The position numbers and the translations under genes were made by a program. From Ruminococcus sp. (GTDB taxonomy: Bacteria > Bacillota > Clostridia > Oscillospirales > Ruminococcaceae), in NCBI GenBank assembly GCA_029060755.1, contig JAIDTI010000026.1, forward strand, positions 1 to 56,302: a stretch of 56,302 nucleotides of DNA. Direction: 5' to 3'. The notes beneath the pieces are model-generated. The model saw nothing but the letters and a program-made list of their open reading frames with translations, was not told where the DNA came from and ran no database searches. Below are positions 1 to 8,586 of the stretch, in pieces. Position 1 is the first letter of the stretch. Each line of letters opens with the position of its first letter.

Positions 1-114
1 AAATACTCTGTTATTCCGTTATTTTTCATATTTTTATTATACCATGCTTGTAAAAATTTTGAAAATTGATTTCCGTGAGAAATTATAGCAAATAATAATT
101 TCAGGCAGTATTAC

Positions 115-143
115 TTGATTTTTTCTTTTATATGTGATATAAT
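115..143 (+). promoter_or_regulatory. Sigma-A-type promoter of pheA-metH
   Basis: TTGATT at 115-120 and a perfect TATAAT at 138-143 are separated by 17 nt. Transcription would start near 150, giving a leader of about 25 nt before the pheA start. The upstream 1-114 is very AT-rich and I see no gene in it. Confidence 0.75.
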
Positions 144-175
144 AATTACAAATTCAGCCTTTGGAGGAAAAAAAC

Positions 176-1291
176 ATGGACTTAAATCAACTGAGAAGCA
201 ATATTGATGATATAGATGAGCAGATTCTTAATCTTTTCATGAAACGTATGGAATTATGTAAAGCTGTTGCGGACTACAAAAAAGAACATAATCTCCCTGT
301 TTTTCAGGGTGGACGTGAAAAGCAGTTAATCGACAGAATAAAGGCTCTCACAAATGACAGTGAGCTTGAATCAGGTACAGCGGCACTTTTCACTACTATA
401 ATGGATATAAGCAAGATTCTGCAAAACCGAAAGTTACTGTCTGAACAGAGTAATAATATATATGCTGTACCTGATTTTGCAAATGCGGAGAGAATCGGCT
501 GTCAGGGTACATCGGGAGCGAACTCTGAAACAGCGTCAAGACTTATTTTTGGTGATAAGCCGATTATTTTCTATAAAACATTTGAGGACGTTTTTTCTGC
601 CGTACAGTCAGGCGAACTTGATTACGGCGTACTTCCCGTACATAACTCAACAGCAGGTTCAGTAAACAGCACATATGATTTAATGGCAAAATACAGCGTT
701 TACACTGTAAAAGAGGTATGTGTAGAGATAAATCATTGTCTTGCAACAAGAAACAATATCAGTATTGACGAAATAACAACAGTATATTCGCACCCGCAGG
801 CAATTGCGCAGTGTTGCGACTATATCACGGCTCACGGCTTGAAAACTGCTGAATATGGCAATACAGCTACATCTGCAAAAATGGTTGCAGAAAGCAGTGA
901 AAATATAGCCTCTATCTGTTCGGTTGAATGTGCAAACAGACTTGGACTTAACATTGTTGCGGAAAATATTGCAGACTGTTCAGTAAACCGTACAAGATTT
1001 ATCTGCATTTCAAGAGATATGCAGGTTGCACCCGAATCCGACTCAATTTCAGTCATGATTAAAATCCCCGATACAGAGGGTAGTTTGTACAGACTTTTAA
1101 CAAAATTTTATGTAAACGGCATGAATCTGCTGAAAATCGAAAGCCGACCACTCAAAGACGGCAGTTTCAATGTAATGTTCTATCTTGATTTTGACGGCAG
1201 AATCAATGATGCAGGAGTAAAGGCTCTTATGAATGATTTAGCCGAAAATTCAGAGTATTTCAGATTTTTAGGTACTTTTAAGAATGAATGA
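176..1291 (+). CDS. pheA: Bifunctional chorismate mutase / prephenate dehydratase (P-protein)
   Basis: Converts chorismate to prephenate and then to phenylpyruvate, the committed branch to phenylalanine, in the cytosol. In the sequence: an AroQ-type helical chorismate mutase at about residues 1-90 (LRSNIDDIDEQILNLF, VFQGGREKQLIDRI), a prephenate dehydratase domain at about 95-285 with the catalytic NRTRF motif, and a C-terminal ACT domain (about 290-371) with the ESRP signature that binds Phe for feedback inhibition. The ATG at 176 is chosen over an in-frame TTG at 161 because GGAGG at 163-167 sits 8 nt ahead of it. Length 371 aa is normal for the fused protein. The metH-like gene begins 11 nt after the stop, so the two are probably cotranscribed, an unusual pairing of phenylalanine and methionine synthesis. 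Confidence 0.93.
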   Translation: MDLNQLRSNIDDIDEQILNLFMKRMELCKAVADYKKEHNLPVFQGGREKQLIDRIKALTNDSELESGTAALFTTIMDISKILQNRKLLSEQSNNIYAVPDFANAERIGCQGTSGANSETASRLIFGDKPIIFYKTFEDVFSAVQSGELDYGVLPVHNSTAGSVNSTYDLMAKYSVYTVKEVCVEINHCLATRNNISIDEITTVYSHPQAIAQCCDYITAHGLKTAEYGNTATSAKMVAESSENIASICSVECANRLGLNIVAENIADCSVNRTRFICISRDMQVAPESDSISVMIKIPDTEGSLYRLLTKFYVNGMNLLKIESRPLKDGSFNVMFYLDFDGRINDAGVKALMNDLAENSEYFRFLGTFKNE

Positions 1292-1302
1292 GGTGCAGTT
1301 GA

Positions 1303-3660
1303 ATGAAACAGAATTTCTATGATTTGCTTGACGGACAAAGCTTTGTATACCTTGACGGAGGTATGGGTACAATGTTGCAGTCGGCAGGAGTTGAAACAGG
1401 TCATATCCCCGAACTTCTTAATATAACAAATCCTGATGCTGTTATAAATATCCACAAACAGTATATAGATGCAGGGGCAGACATAATATATGCGAATACT
1501 TTCGGTGCAAACGCCCTTAAACTTGCCGACAGCGGATATACTGTAAAAGACGTTGTTTCAGCAGGTATCGCCAATGCAAAAAAAGCAGGTCAGGCACTTG
1601 TTGCGCTTGATATGGGTTCACTCGGTCAACTGCTTGAACCGTCTGGCACGCTTAAATTTGAGCAGGCATACGAACTTTACAAGGAAGTTGTTATTGCAGG
1701 CTCACAGGCTGATTTGATAGTGATTGAGACAATGACAGACTTATACGAAGTCAAATCCGCCGTTCTTGCATCAAAAGAGAACTCCGACAAGCCGATACTT
1801 GTAACGATGACTTTTGAAAAAAATATGCGTACTTTTACGGGCGTATCACCTGAATGTATGGTTGCCGTATGTGAGGGACTTGGTGTTGATGCTATCGGTG
1901 TAAACTGTTCGCTAGGTCCTGACGAACTTCAGCCTATACTTGAGAAAATATGTTCCATGACAACTCTGCCTGTTATTGTGAAAGCAAATGCAGGACTGCC
2001 TGACCCTGTTACAAACAAATTCAACGTAACACCCGAAAAATTCGCTGAAAGCTATGTCCGACTTGCTGAAATCGGCGTGAAGATATTCGGGGGCTGTTGC
2101 GGTACAACTCCACAGCATATATCGGCAGTTGTGGAAAAACTTTCAGAACTTGAATACACTCCGCAGGACGTTACACGAAAAAGCGTTGTGTGTTCGGGCG
2201 TGAACTGCGTTGAGATAAATCAGCCACGTGTTATCGGCGAAAGAATAAATCCCACAGGAAAAAAACGCTTCAAACAGGCTCTCATTGAACATGACATTGA
2301 CTATATACTATCGCAGGCAGTTGAGCAGGTACACGCCGGCGCAGATATTCTTGATGTAAATGTGGGATTGCCCGATATAGACGAAAAAGAGATGATGATT
2401 GAAGCAGTCAAGGCTATTCAGAGTGTATGCGATACGCCGTTACAGCTTGATTCCACGATTCCTGAAGTTCTTGAAGCAGGACTGCGTGTATACAACGGCA
2501 AAGCAATTGTAAACTCTGTGAACGGTGAGGACGATTCACTTAATAACATACTGCCCATTGTAAAAAAATATGGTGCATCTGTAGTCGGTCTTACACTTGA
2601 TAAGAACGGCATACCAAAATCAGCCGAAGGACGTTTTGCAATCGCCGAAAAAATACTGAACAGGGCTATAGAATACGGCATACCAAAAGAAGATGTATTT
2701 ATAGATTGTCTTACACTCACGGCATCAGCAGAACAGGACGGCGTACCCGAAACACTGAACGCACTCCACAGAGTAAAGACAGAACTTGGACTAAAAACTG
2801 TTCTTGGCGTATCGAATATATCGTTCGGACTGCCAAACCGTGAGACAATCACAAGAACATTTCTCACAATGGCACTGCAACAAGGTCTTGACCTGCCTAT
2901 TATAAATCCTAATGTTGACTCCATAATCGGCGCAGTAAGAGCATACAAGCTTTTAGCAGGTATAGATAAAAATTCAGCGGAATTTATCGCAGTATACGCA
3001 AATCAGCCGACTGCAAAGCCTGTTATTTCTGATAAATCTGCTCCCGACCTTGTATATGCAGTCGAAAACGGACTTAAAACAGATGCTGTAAATGCTGTAA
3101 AGGAACTCATAAAGACTGTTGAGCCTATGGAGATAATCAACGGCTACCTCATTCCCGCACTTGATTCAGCTGGTGCTAAATTTGAAAAGGGTACAATGTT
3201 TCTGCCACAGCTCATACTTACAGCAGGTTCAGCGCAGGCTTGTTTTGAGATTATCAAGGAAAAGCTTGCTGATTCAGGAAAAGAAACCGTATCAAAGGGA
3301 AAAATCGTCCTTGCAACAGTAAAAGGCGATATTCACGATATAGGCAAGAATATAGTAAAAGTTCTGCTTGAAAGCTACGGATTTACCGTGATAGACTTAG
3401 GAAAAGACGTTCCGCCTGAAACTGTTGTAAACTCCGCAATAGAAAATCAGGTGAAACTTGTGGGACTTTCTGCACTCATGACAACAACTCTTGGCTCTAT
3501 GGCTGAAACAGTTGCACTTCTGAATGAAAAATATCCCGAATGTAAGACAGTTGTTGGCGGTGCGGTACTTACTGAATCATATGCAAAGCAGATTAATGCG
3601 GACTTCTATGCAAAAGATGCAAAGCAGACAGTCGATATAGCAGGAGAGATATACGGCTGA
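1303..3660 (+). CDS. metH: Short cobalamin-dependent methionine synthase (Hcy, pterin and B12 domains)
   Basis: Expected to move a methyl group from methyltetrahydrofolate through cobalamin to homocysteine. Domains in order: homocysteine-binding barrel (about 1-290) with zinc-ligand motifs VNCSLGP and GGCCGTTPQHI; pterin-binding barrel (about 310-560, starting at GERINPTGKKRF); B12 cap and Rossmann B12-binding domain (about 570-785) with the cobalt-ligand motif DIHDIGKNI. At 785 aa it lacks the roughly 350-residue SAM-binding reactivation domain of the E. coli enzyme. Such short forms are common in anaerobes and need a separate reactivation partner, not seen in this window. It starts 11 nt after pheA, with a GAGGTG ribosome site. 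Confidence 0.9.
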   Translation: MKQNFYDLLDGQSFVYLDGGMGTMLQSAGVETGHIPELLNITNPDAVINIHKQYIDAGADIIYANTFGANALKLADSGYTVKDVVSAGIANAKKAGQALVALDMGSLGQLLEPSGTLKFEQAYELYKEVVIAGSQADLIVIETMTDLYEVKSAVLASKENSDKPILVTMTFEKNMRTFTGVSPECMVAVCEGLGVDAIGVNCSLGPDELQPILEKICSMTTLPVIVKANAGLPDPVTNKFNVTPEKFAESYVRLAEIGVKIFGGCCGTTPQHISAVVEKLSELEYTPQDVTRKSVVCSGVNCVEINQPRVIGERINPTGKKRFKQALIEHDIDYILSQAVEQVHAGADILDVNVGLPDIDEKEMMIEAVKAIQSVCDTPLQLDSTIPEVLEAGLRVYNGKAIVNSVNGEDDSLNNILPIVKKYGASVVGLTLDKNGIPKSAEGRFAIAEKILNRAIEYGIPKEDVFIDCLTLTASAEQDGVPETLNALHRVKTELGLKTVLGVSNISFGLPNRETITRTFLTMALQQGLDLPIINPNVDSIIGAVRAYKLLAGIDKNSAEFIAVYANQPTAKPVISDKSAPDLVYAVENGLKTDAVNAVKELIKTVEPMEIINGYLIPALDSAGAKFEKGTMFLPQLILTAGSAQACFEIIKEKLADSGKETVSKGKIVLATVKGDIHDIGKNIVKVLLESYGFTVIDLGKDVPPETVVNSAIENQVKLVGLSALMTTTLGSMAETVALLNEKYPECKTVVGGAVLTESYAKQINADFYAKDAKQTVDIAGEIYG

Positions 3661-3681
3661 CATCATATAAAGGGGGATTTT

Positions 3682-4068
3682 ATGGGCGTTATCATTATTG
3701 TAATTGTTGTATTATTGGTGTATATACTGTCAGAAGCAGGCAAGTCACCCGAAAAACCTCCTAAACCAAAAGAAGACCCTGACAAGAAAACGCAGGAGAA
3801 TATCGCCATACAAATACTCACGAAAAAGACAACTCCCGAAGCAATTGCAGATAAAGACGGCTATGACATTGAACACATAAAGCAGTGGGTGCAGAATTAT
3901 ATTGACTATGCCGTGAAATATTCGCTTGATGCAGGCAAAACAAATGCCCACATAGACCAGCTTATTGATGATATTGCTTTTCTGAAAGAAGTCTGTCATA
4001 AATATATCGGCGACGACTGGGAGGAGAAAACCGACTATCAGAACCGCACACGAAGTAAATATAAATAA
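3682..4068 (+). CDS. Membrane-anchored small protein with an HTH-like segment, unknown function
   Basis: I do not recognise a named family. The N-terminus (about 2-18, GVIIIVIVVLLVYILSEAG) is one strong membrane helix, followed by a Pro/Lys-rich linker. Residues about 40-80 resemble a helix-turn-helix of the kind found in transposase or resolvase N-termini (AIQILTKKTTPEAIADKDG, then IKQWVQNYI). The tail is charged and probably helical. The gene lies 21 nt after metH behind a strong AAAGGGGGA ribosome site, so it is probably the last gene of the pheA-metH transcript. A role as a membrane-tethered DNA-binding protein is only inference. Confidence 0.6.
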   Translation: MGVIIIVIVVLLVYILSEAGKSPEKPPKPKEDPDKKTQENIAIQILTKKTTPEAIADKDGYDIEHIKQWVQNYIDYAVKYSLDAGKTNAHIDQLIDDIAFLKEVCHKYIGDDWEEKTDYQNRTRSKYK

Positions 4069-4174
4069 CAAATTAAATTTTTTATAATATTTCAGATTGA
4101 TTCAGGCAACTTTTCTTGTTGTTTTAGACAAATATTCCCCCGATATTTCTACACTACAGATTACACAAAAATCA

Positions 4175-4203
4175 TTGACTATTTTATACAAATATGATAA
4201 AAT
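4175..4203 (+). promoter_or_regulatory. Sigma-A-type promoter of the endoglucanase gene
   Basis: TTGACT at 4175-4180, a 17-nt spacer, TAAAAT at 4198-4203. The leader of about 50 nt contains a GGGAGG ribosome site directly before the ATG at 4263. Confidence 0.75.
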
Positions 4204-4262
4204 TAGTGTAAACGGAAAATCTTTGCGCTTGGATTTTCTGAATATTCTGGGAGGGATACACA

Positions 4263-6431
4263 ATGTTCAAATCAAAAATCATACGTTTTATAAGCATGGC
4301 ATCAGCTGTTGCTTGTATAACAACCTGCGTCAACCTGTCATCAGTCACAAATATTTCAGATGCTGATGCTATTGAAGTAAAAGACGCTTTCACAATCACG
4401 GAGGAAATGGGTCTTGGCTGGAATCTTGGCAACTCACTTGATGCCTATGACAACAGAGTTGAAACAATGGGTCTTGAATCCGAAATCTGCTGGGGAAATC
4501 CATACACCACAAAAGAAATGATTGATGCTGTAAAAGCAAAGGGATTCAATACAATCCGTGTGCCTGTAACATGGTATCAGCACGTAGACAAGGCTAACGG
4601 CTATAAAATTAATGCTGAATACCTTGCAAGAGTAAAAGAAGTCGTTGACTGGTGCTATAATGACGGTCTTTACGTTATACTCAATCTTCACCATGAAGAA
4701 CCATATCAGAACAGAGCAACTCTGGGTGCTGACTATGAGGAAATTTCAGGCTTTGTTACATCTATCTGGGGACAGCTTGCTGAAACTTTCAAGGACTACG
4801 ACCAGCATCTTATCTTTGAGACAATGAATGAACCACGTGCAACAGGTACAGACCATGAATGGTGGGGACCTCATGACGACGAAGTGGACACTATAAACAA
4901 AATCAATGCTGATTCTCTTAGCGTTATCCGTAAAGCAGGCGGAAACAATGACTCACGTCTTGTAATGATGCCGGGTTACTGCGCATCAAGTGATACAACA
5001 ATCATGACAAAGGTAATTATTCCTGATGATGACTTTGTTGCTGCTTCTGTTCACGCTTATTCACCTTACGGATTTGCTATGGACGCTAAAGCAGACCATA
5101 CAGCTTTTACAGATGCTTATAAAAATGAACTTGTAAACATTATGGACGGCATCAGAAAGACTTTCAGCGATAAGGATATTCCTGTTGTACTTGGTGAGTT
5201 CAGTTCGTCCAACTTTGATAATACAGAGGCAAGATGCGACTGGGCAACTGCATACATGGAGACTACAAAGGCATATGGTTTCCCGTGCGTACTCTGGGAT
5301 AACAATGTAAAAGGCAACAATGAGGGTGAAGCTCATGGCTATCTCAACAGAAGCGACCTTACATGGTATGAACCGTCTGAACCTGTTATTGATGCAATGA
5401 TAAAAGTGCTTGATTCCAATGAAATCAAATGGGGCAGTGAGAGAAAGTCTCCTGTTATATCACATGACGATATTTCAACTGGTACTGTAATCAGCGACAA
5501 GAAATATGAACTTGATTCATCAATCAAGGACGGCAACTGCACAGAGGGACTTAATGCAGACTGGAAACTTCTTGTAGGCGGTGATGTTGCTGTACAGTTT
5601 ACAGGTGATGCGCCTGTTATTGCCGTAGTTGACGGAGGCTGGGATAACTGGACTGAAATCAAGCCTTATGACGTTGACGAAGAAAAGGGCATTGCTTACT
5701 ACTCATCACAGCATATCGAAAGTGCATGGAACGGTGACGTTACTGAAATCCAGCATATCTTCGCAAGAACAAACAGCAAGACAGTTGTCACAAAAATGGC
5801 TGTAATCGGCGGAGGAGAAGTTGTTACACCTCCGGAGGAAGATAATACAAAGTCATATCCCATAAGAATTGAGGGCGACTTTATGACTTTCATTGTAGAA
5901 GGTACACCTGGCACTAATGTAAACGGCTGTCTCGGATATATGAGTGGTTCTGACTGGACAACAATTGAATGGAAAGGCAAAATCCCGGACAGTGGCAAAC
6001 TTGAAGTTAATATTGACACTTATAATCTCCCTCATTATATAGATGCGCAGTTCCAGATTTGGTGGAGCGACGACAATTCCGCTGAACTTGTTAATCAGCA
6101 GATATGGATTACAACAACATCAGCAATGACCACTACAACATCATCAACAACAACCACCACAACATCAGGAACAACAACCATAACATCAACAAAACCTGCT
6201 CCTGTTGGTTATATAGCAGGTGATGCAAACTGCGATAATGAAGTAAATATTGCTGATGCTACAGCTATTGTTCAGCATCTCGGAAATAAAGACAAGTATG
6301 CACTCTCTTTTGAAGGTGAAAGAAATGCTGATGTTGACGGCGAAGAGGGCATAACAGGCTCGGACGCTTTAGTACTTCAGCAAGTTGAAGCAAAGATGAT
6401 AAGCCTTGCAGATTTACCACTCAAAAAATAA
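4263..6431 (+). CDS. Secreted GH5 endo-beta-1,4-glucanase with C-terminal dockerin
   Basis: Cleaves internal beta-1,4 bonds of cellulose or related glucans outside the cell. Residues 1-36 form a Sec signal peptide ending in SDADA. The GH5 barrel (about 45-380) carries the acid/base E190 in ETMNEPR and the nucleophile E312 in VVLGEF, plus LNLHHEEPY and VHAYSPYGF; GWNLGNSLDA and WGNPYTTKEM suggest subfamily GH5_4. About 395-520 and 530-615 are probable beta-sandwich modules, perhaps carbohydrate-binding, which I cannot assign. A Thr-rich linker (about 616-645) leads to a dockerin (about 648-722) whose two calcium loops start at GDANCDNEVN (D654) and NADVDGEEG. The second loop reads ITGSD, so the repeats are not symmetrical. 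The enzyme should dock onto a scaffoldin cohesin. It is monocistronic with its own promoter. Confidence 0.93.
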   Translation: MFKSKIIRFISMASAVACITTCVNLSSVTNISDADAIEVKDAFTITEEMGLGWNLGNSLDAYDNRVETMGLESEICWGNPYTTKEMIDAVKAKGFNTIRVPVTWYQHVDKANGYKINAEYLARVKEVVDWCYNDGLYVILNLHHEEPYQNRATLGADYEEISGFVTSIWGQLAETFKDYDQHLIFETMNEPRATGTDHEWWGPHDDEVDTINKINADSLSVIRKAGGNNDSRLVMMPGYCASSDTTIMTKVIIPDDDFVAASVHAYSPYGFAMDAKADHTAFTDAYKNELVNIMDGIRKTFSDKDIPVVLGEFSSSNFDNTEARCDWATAYMETTKAYGFPCVLWDNNVKGNNEGEAHGYLNRSDLTWYEPSEPVIDAMIKVLDSNEIKWGSERKSPVISHDDISTGTVISDKKYELDSSIKDGNCTEGLNADWKLLVGGDVAVQFTGDAPVIAVVDGGWDNWTEIKPYDVDEEKGIAYYSSQHIESAWNGDVTEIQHIFARTNSKTVVTKMAVIGGGEVVTPPEEDNTKSYPIRIEGDFMTFIVEGTPGTNVNGCLGYMSGSDWTTIEWKGKIPDSGKLEVNIDTYNLPHYIDAQFQIWWSDDNSAELVNQQIWITTTSAMTTTTSSTTTTTTSGTTTITSTKPAPVGYIAGDANCDNEVNIADATAIVQHLGNKDKYALSFEGERNADVDGEEGITGSDALVLQQVEAKMISLADLPLKK

Positions 6432-6469
6432 GTTATATCTTTAATCTGATACTATCATAGAAATTTTCA

Positions 6470-6508
6470 GCCATAGTATTTTGGGTTGCAAGTCCAAAAT
6501 ACTATGGC
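6470..6508 (+). terminator. Perfect 15-bp stem-loop after the endoglucanase gene
   Basis: Arms at 6470-6484 and 6494-6508 (starting GCCATAG) pair perfectly around a 9-nt loop. AGAAAT/ATTTCT at the base can extend the stem with a bulge. There is no clean T-run, so it may be an mRNA 3' stabiliser, a weak terminator or a degenerate mobile-element end. Confidence 0.6.
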
Positions 6509-6515
6509 ATTTCTG

Positions 6516-6544
6516 TTGAAATAACAGTTTTTTTAATGTATAAT
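6516..6544 (+). promoter_or_regulatory. Sigma-A-type promoter of the 105-aa gene
   Basis: TTGAAA at 6516-6521, 17-nt spacer, TATAAT at 6539-6544. The gene downstream starts at 6579, after a CAGAGG ribosome site. Confidence 0.7.
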
Positions 6545-6578
6545 ATCAGTAAAATAAATCGGAATCCAGAGGTACAAA

Positions 6579-6896
6579 ATGAAAATAAGTTCATATTGGG
6601 ACGAATCATGGAATAAGTTTTGGGATAAAGCGCACATAAAAAATCCAAATGATTATGAAATGGCAAGAGTAATAATATATGCACCTTATGAAAGTGATTT
6701 ACATGAAATAACTCTGACCTGCATAAAAATACTAAATAATAATGGTGCATGGGATTTTGAAATTGAACATATTGACAATGATTATACTAATATTGTCACT
6801 TTCAAATATAACGGAACAATAACAGCATTAGATGCTGTTTCAAAGCTGGGTTTTCATTGTAACCATTCCATAAAATGGGAATATATTAAGCAGTAA
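6579..6896 (+). CDS. Small protein of unknown function
   Basis: A 105-aa acidic, aromatic-rich protein (starts MKISSYWDESWNKFWDKAH) without membrane segments or signal peptide. I do not recognise a family. It has its own good promoter and ribosome site and is isolated between the endoglucanase and the left copy of the feoB-leader repeat. Codon use looks more AT-rich than that of the endoglucanase, like the CPBP/XRE pair that follows, which suggests it may belong to the same acquired stretch. This is inference. Confidence 0.55.
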   Translation: MKISSYWDESWNKFWDKAHIKNPNDYEMARVIIYAPYESDLHEITLTCIKILNNNGAWDFEIEHIDNDYTNIVTFKYNGTITALDAVSKLGFHCNHSIKWEYIKQ

Positions 6897-6911
6897 CTTC
6901 TGATTTATATA

Positions 6912-6961
6912 TTATCACTTTATTTGTAACATAGATTAACAGGGTGATATATCATAGAAAA
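6912..6961 (+). repeat. Direct repeat, left copy (dead feoB leader)
   Basis: This 50-bp stretch matches 8537-8586 at about 44 of 50 positions, including 25 identical bases at 6931-6955. In the right copy the repeat contains the feoB ribosome site and ATG; here the ATG reads ATA. It looks like a decayed duplicate of the feoB start region. Confidence 0.8.
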
Positions 6962-7041
6962 ATTCTGCTTGTGAATAGTGAATTGCAACTAAACTTAACA
7001 TGATTGTCAAAGAGCATTGACGAATTGTTTAGAATGGTTGG

Positions 7042-7070
7042 TGGACTTTTAGAAACAAAAATGATACAAT
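7042..7070 (+). promoter_or_regulatory. Probable promoter of the CPBP-XRE pair
   Basis: A weak -35 (TGGACT, 7042-7047) is 17 nt from a TACAAT -10 at 7065-7070. The CPBP start follows 30 nt later. Confidence 0.5.
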
Positions 7071-7100
7071 ATTTTCATCAAATGATAGGAGGAAATATTG

Positions 7101-8027
7101 ATGAAGAAAAGTATCATTTATAATTTAAGTCCATTCAATAATAATATGGATATGTCAGTAACAGAATACATAATAAAGAAATTATTGGCATTTGTGCTGA
7201 TATATTGTTTTTCAGCTATTCTAAGCGAAGGAATCATTATTGGAATATTATATGGCATGAGATATGACCCTTTGCATGGTGTAATGCCATCAGGACTAAT
7301 TGGTGAGTTAATGCCTTATTATGGCTTCATGATTTTTTCATTAGTAACATTTGCATACTGTAGATTTGTTGAAAAAAGAACTATTAAATCTATTGACTTC
7401 TTGGGAAATATAGTAGATTATCTGGCAGGAGCATTGTTTGCTATAATTCTATTGTTCATAATAATAAGTATCAGTTGTATTTTTGGTTCAATGATGTTTT
7501 TGGAATTTAACACAAATGTAAATATTAAGAGCCTTATTTTATGGATATTAGCATTTGGGGTTCAAGGTGCAACAGAAGAAATCATGTGTAGAGGATTTTT
7601 ATTGAAATCATTACAAAAAAGAACATCTATTCCAACAGCAATTATGATTAGTTCAACAGCATTTGTCTTTCCGCATTTGTTTAGCTTACTTGAAGAAAAT
7701 TTTGTGTATGCTATAGTGGGAATAATGAATTTGTATTTAATTTCAATTATTTTTTCGATACTTGTTTTTTGGCAGGCTAATATTTGTATTTCTTGTGGAT
7801 TGCATAGTATATGGAATTTTATTTTATATAAGATTATGGGATTGTCTTTAAGTGGAAGTGGAAGTATTTCAAAAGGTGTAATTCTTTTTAATGCAAAAGA
7901 CACCAATATACTTAATGGTGCAGAATATGGAATAGAGGCAAGTATTATTACGACAATAGTGCTGGGATTGTTTTTGTTTGTTATATTAAAAAGACAGAAA
8001 GGAAGGATTGATAAAAGTGAAATTTAA
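7101..8027 (+). CDS. CPBP-family intramembrane metalloprotease
   Basis: A multi-pass membrane protein of the CPBP (CAAX prenyl protease 2 / Abi) family, which cleave substrates inside the membrane or give self-immunity to bacteriocins. The conserved core is visible: EEIMCRGF (EExxxR, about residue 159), FVFPHLF (first His) and HSIWNF (last His), on a background of about eight hydrophobic helices. The ATG at 7101 is used because AGGAGG at 7087-7092 lies 8 nt upstream; a TTG at 7098 is too close. The last 11 nt overlap the XRE gene, so the two are translationally linked. No bacteriocin precursor gene is visible nearby. Confidence 0.85.
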   Translation: MKKSIIYNLSPFNNNMDMSVTEYIIKKLLAFVLIYCFSAILSEGIIIGILYGMRYDPLHGVMPSGLIGELMPYYGFMIFSLVTFAYCRFVEKRTIKSIDFLGNIVDYLAGALFAIILLFIIISISCIFGSMMFLEFNTNVNIKSLILWILAFGVQGATEEIMCRGFLLKSLQKRTSIPTAIMISSTAFVFPHLFSLLEENFVYAIVGIMNLYLISIIFSILVFWQANICISCGLHSIWNFILYKIMGLSLSGSGSISKGVILFNAKDTNILNGAEYGIEASIITTIVLGLFLFVILKRQKGRIDKSEI

Positions 8028-8406
8028 TAATAAATTTTATCATCTCAGAAAACAAAAAGGATTATCACAAGAAGAACTTGCTAATTGTTTAAATGTTTCA
8101 AGACAAACTATTTCAAAATGGGAAGTGGGAGATTCGACACCTGATATGGAAAAACTGATTGCAATTAGTGATTTATTTGAGATTTCCTTAGATGAGTTAG
8201 TGATGGATAAAATACCCACACACATTGGGGAAACTTCTACTAAATCAGAAATTGTAAATGAACTAAAGGAAAAAATATTAACAGATGAAAACAAGAAAAA
8301 GGCTAAACTTGGCTTGAAGATTATTGCAATTATTTCAGGAATAATTGTTTTAATTGATGTTATTTCTATGATTGTTTATTTTAGTTTATATGGTTTTCCA
8401 CAATAA
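8017..8406 (+). CDS. XRE-family regulator with one membrane helix
   Basis: A 129-aa protein. Residues about 5-58 form a classic Cro/CI helix-turn-helix (LRKQKGLSQEELANCLNVS, TISKWEVGDSTPD). A short linker follows, and residues about 95-125 form a membrane helix (GLKIIAIISGIIVLIDVI). I choose the GTG at 8017, 10 nt after AAAGGAAGG, rather than the TTG at 8008, because the protein then begins MKFNNKFYHLRKQK as these regulators usually do. It overlaps the CPBP protease gene, and together they look like a protease/regulator cassette, possibly with the protease releasing the membrane-held regulator (inference). Confidence 0.8.
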   Translation: MKFNNKFYHLRKQKGLSQEELANCLNVSRQTISKWEVGDSTPDMEKLIAISDLFEISLDELVMDKIPTHIGETSTKSEIVNELKEKILTDENKKKAKLGLKIIAIISGIIVLIDVISMIVYFSLYGFPQ

Positions 8407-8452
8407 GTAAGGCGAAAATTCTGATTTATGTAAGTAAACGAATAACAAAAAC

Positions 8453-8499
8453 TAAGCCCGAAAGTAGTTTTTTAAAGTTGCTTTCGGACTTACTTTTTT
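8453..8499 (+). terminator. Rho-independent terminator of the CPBP-XRE cassette
   Basis: TAAGCCCGAAAG (8453-8464) pairs with CTTTCGGACTTA (8481-8492) with one mismatch, followed by a T-run at 8494-8499. It separates the cassette from feoB. Confidence 0.75.
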
Positions 8500-8536
8500 A
8501 TAAGTGAATGTCTTTAAGGCGAAGTTTTTTGTCATT

Positions 8537-8586
8537 TTATCACCTGATTTGTCATATAGATTAACAGGGTGATATATCATGGAAAA
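8537..8586 (+). repeat. Direct repeat, right copy (live feoB start)
   Basis: Matches 6912-6961. The repeat holds the feoB ribosome site (AGGGTGAT) and the ATG at 8579 and continues a few bases into the gene. The stretch between the two copies carries the CPBP and XRE genes and their terminator. Confidence 0.8.

Noticed and set aside
1-160. Possible CRISPR, tRNA or riboswitch before pheA
   Set aside because: No repeats, cloverleaf or conserved aptamer seen; only a promoter and AT-rich DNA.
6100-6195. Simple ACA/ACC repeat run near the end of the cellulase gene
   Set aside because: It is the coding sequence of the Thr-rich linker, not a regulatory repeat.
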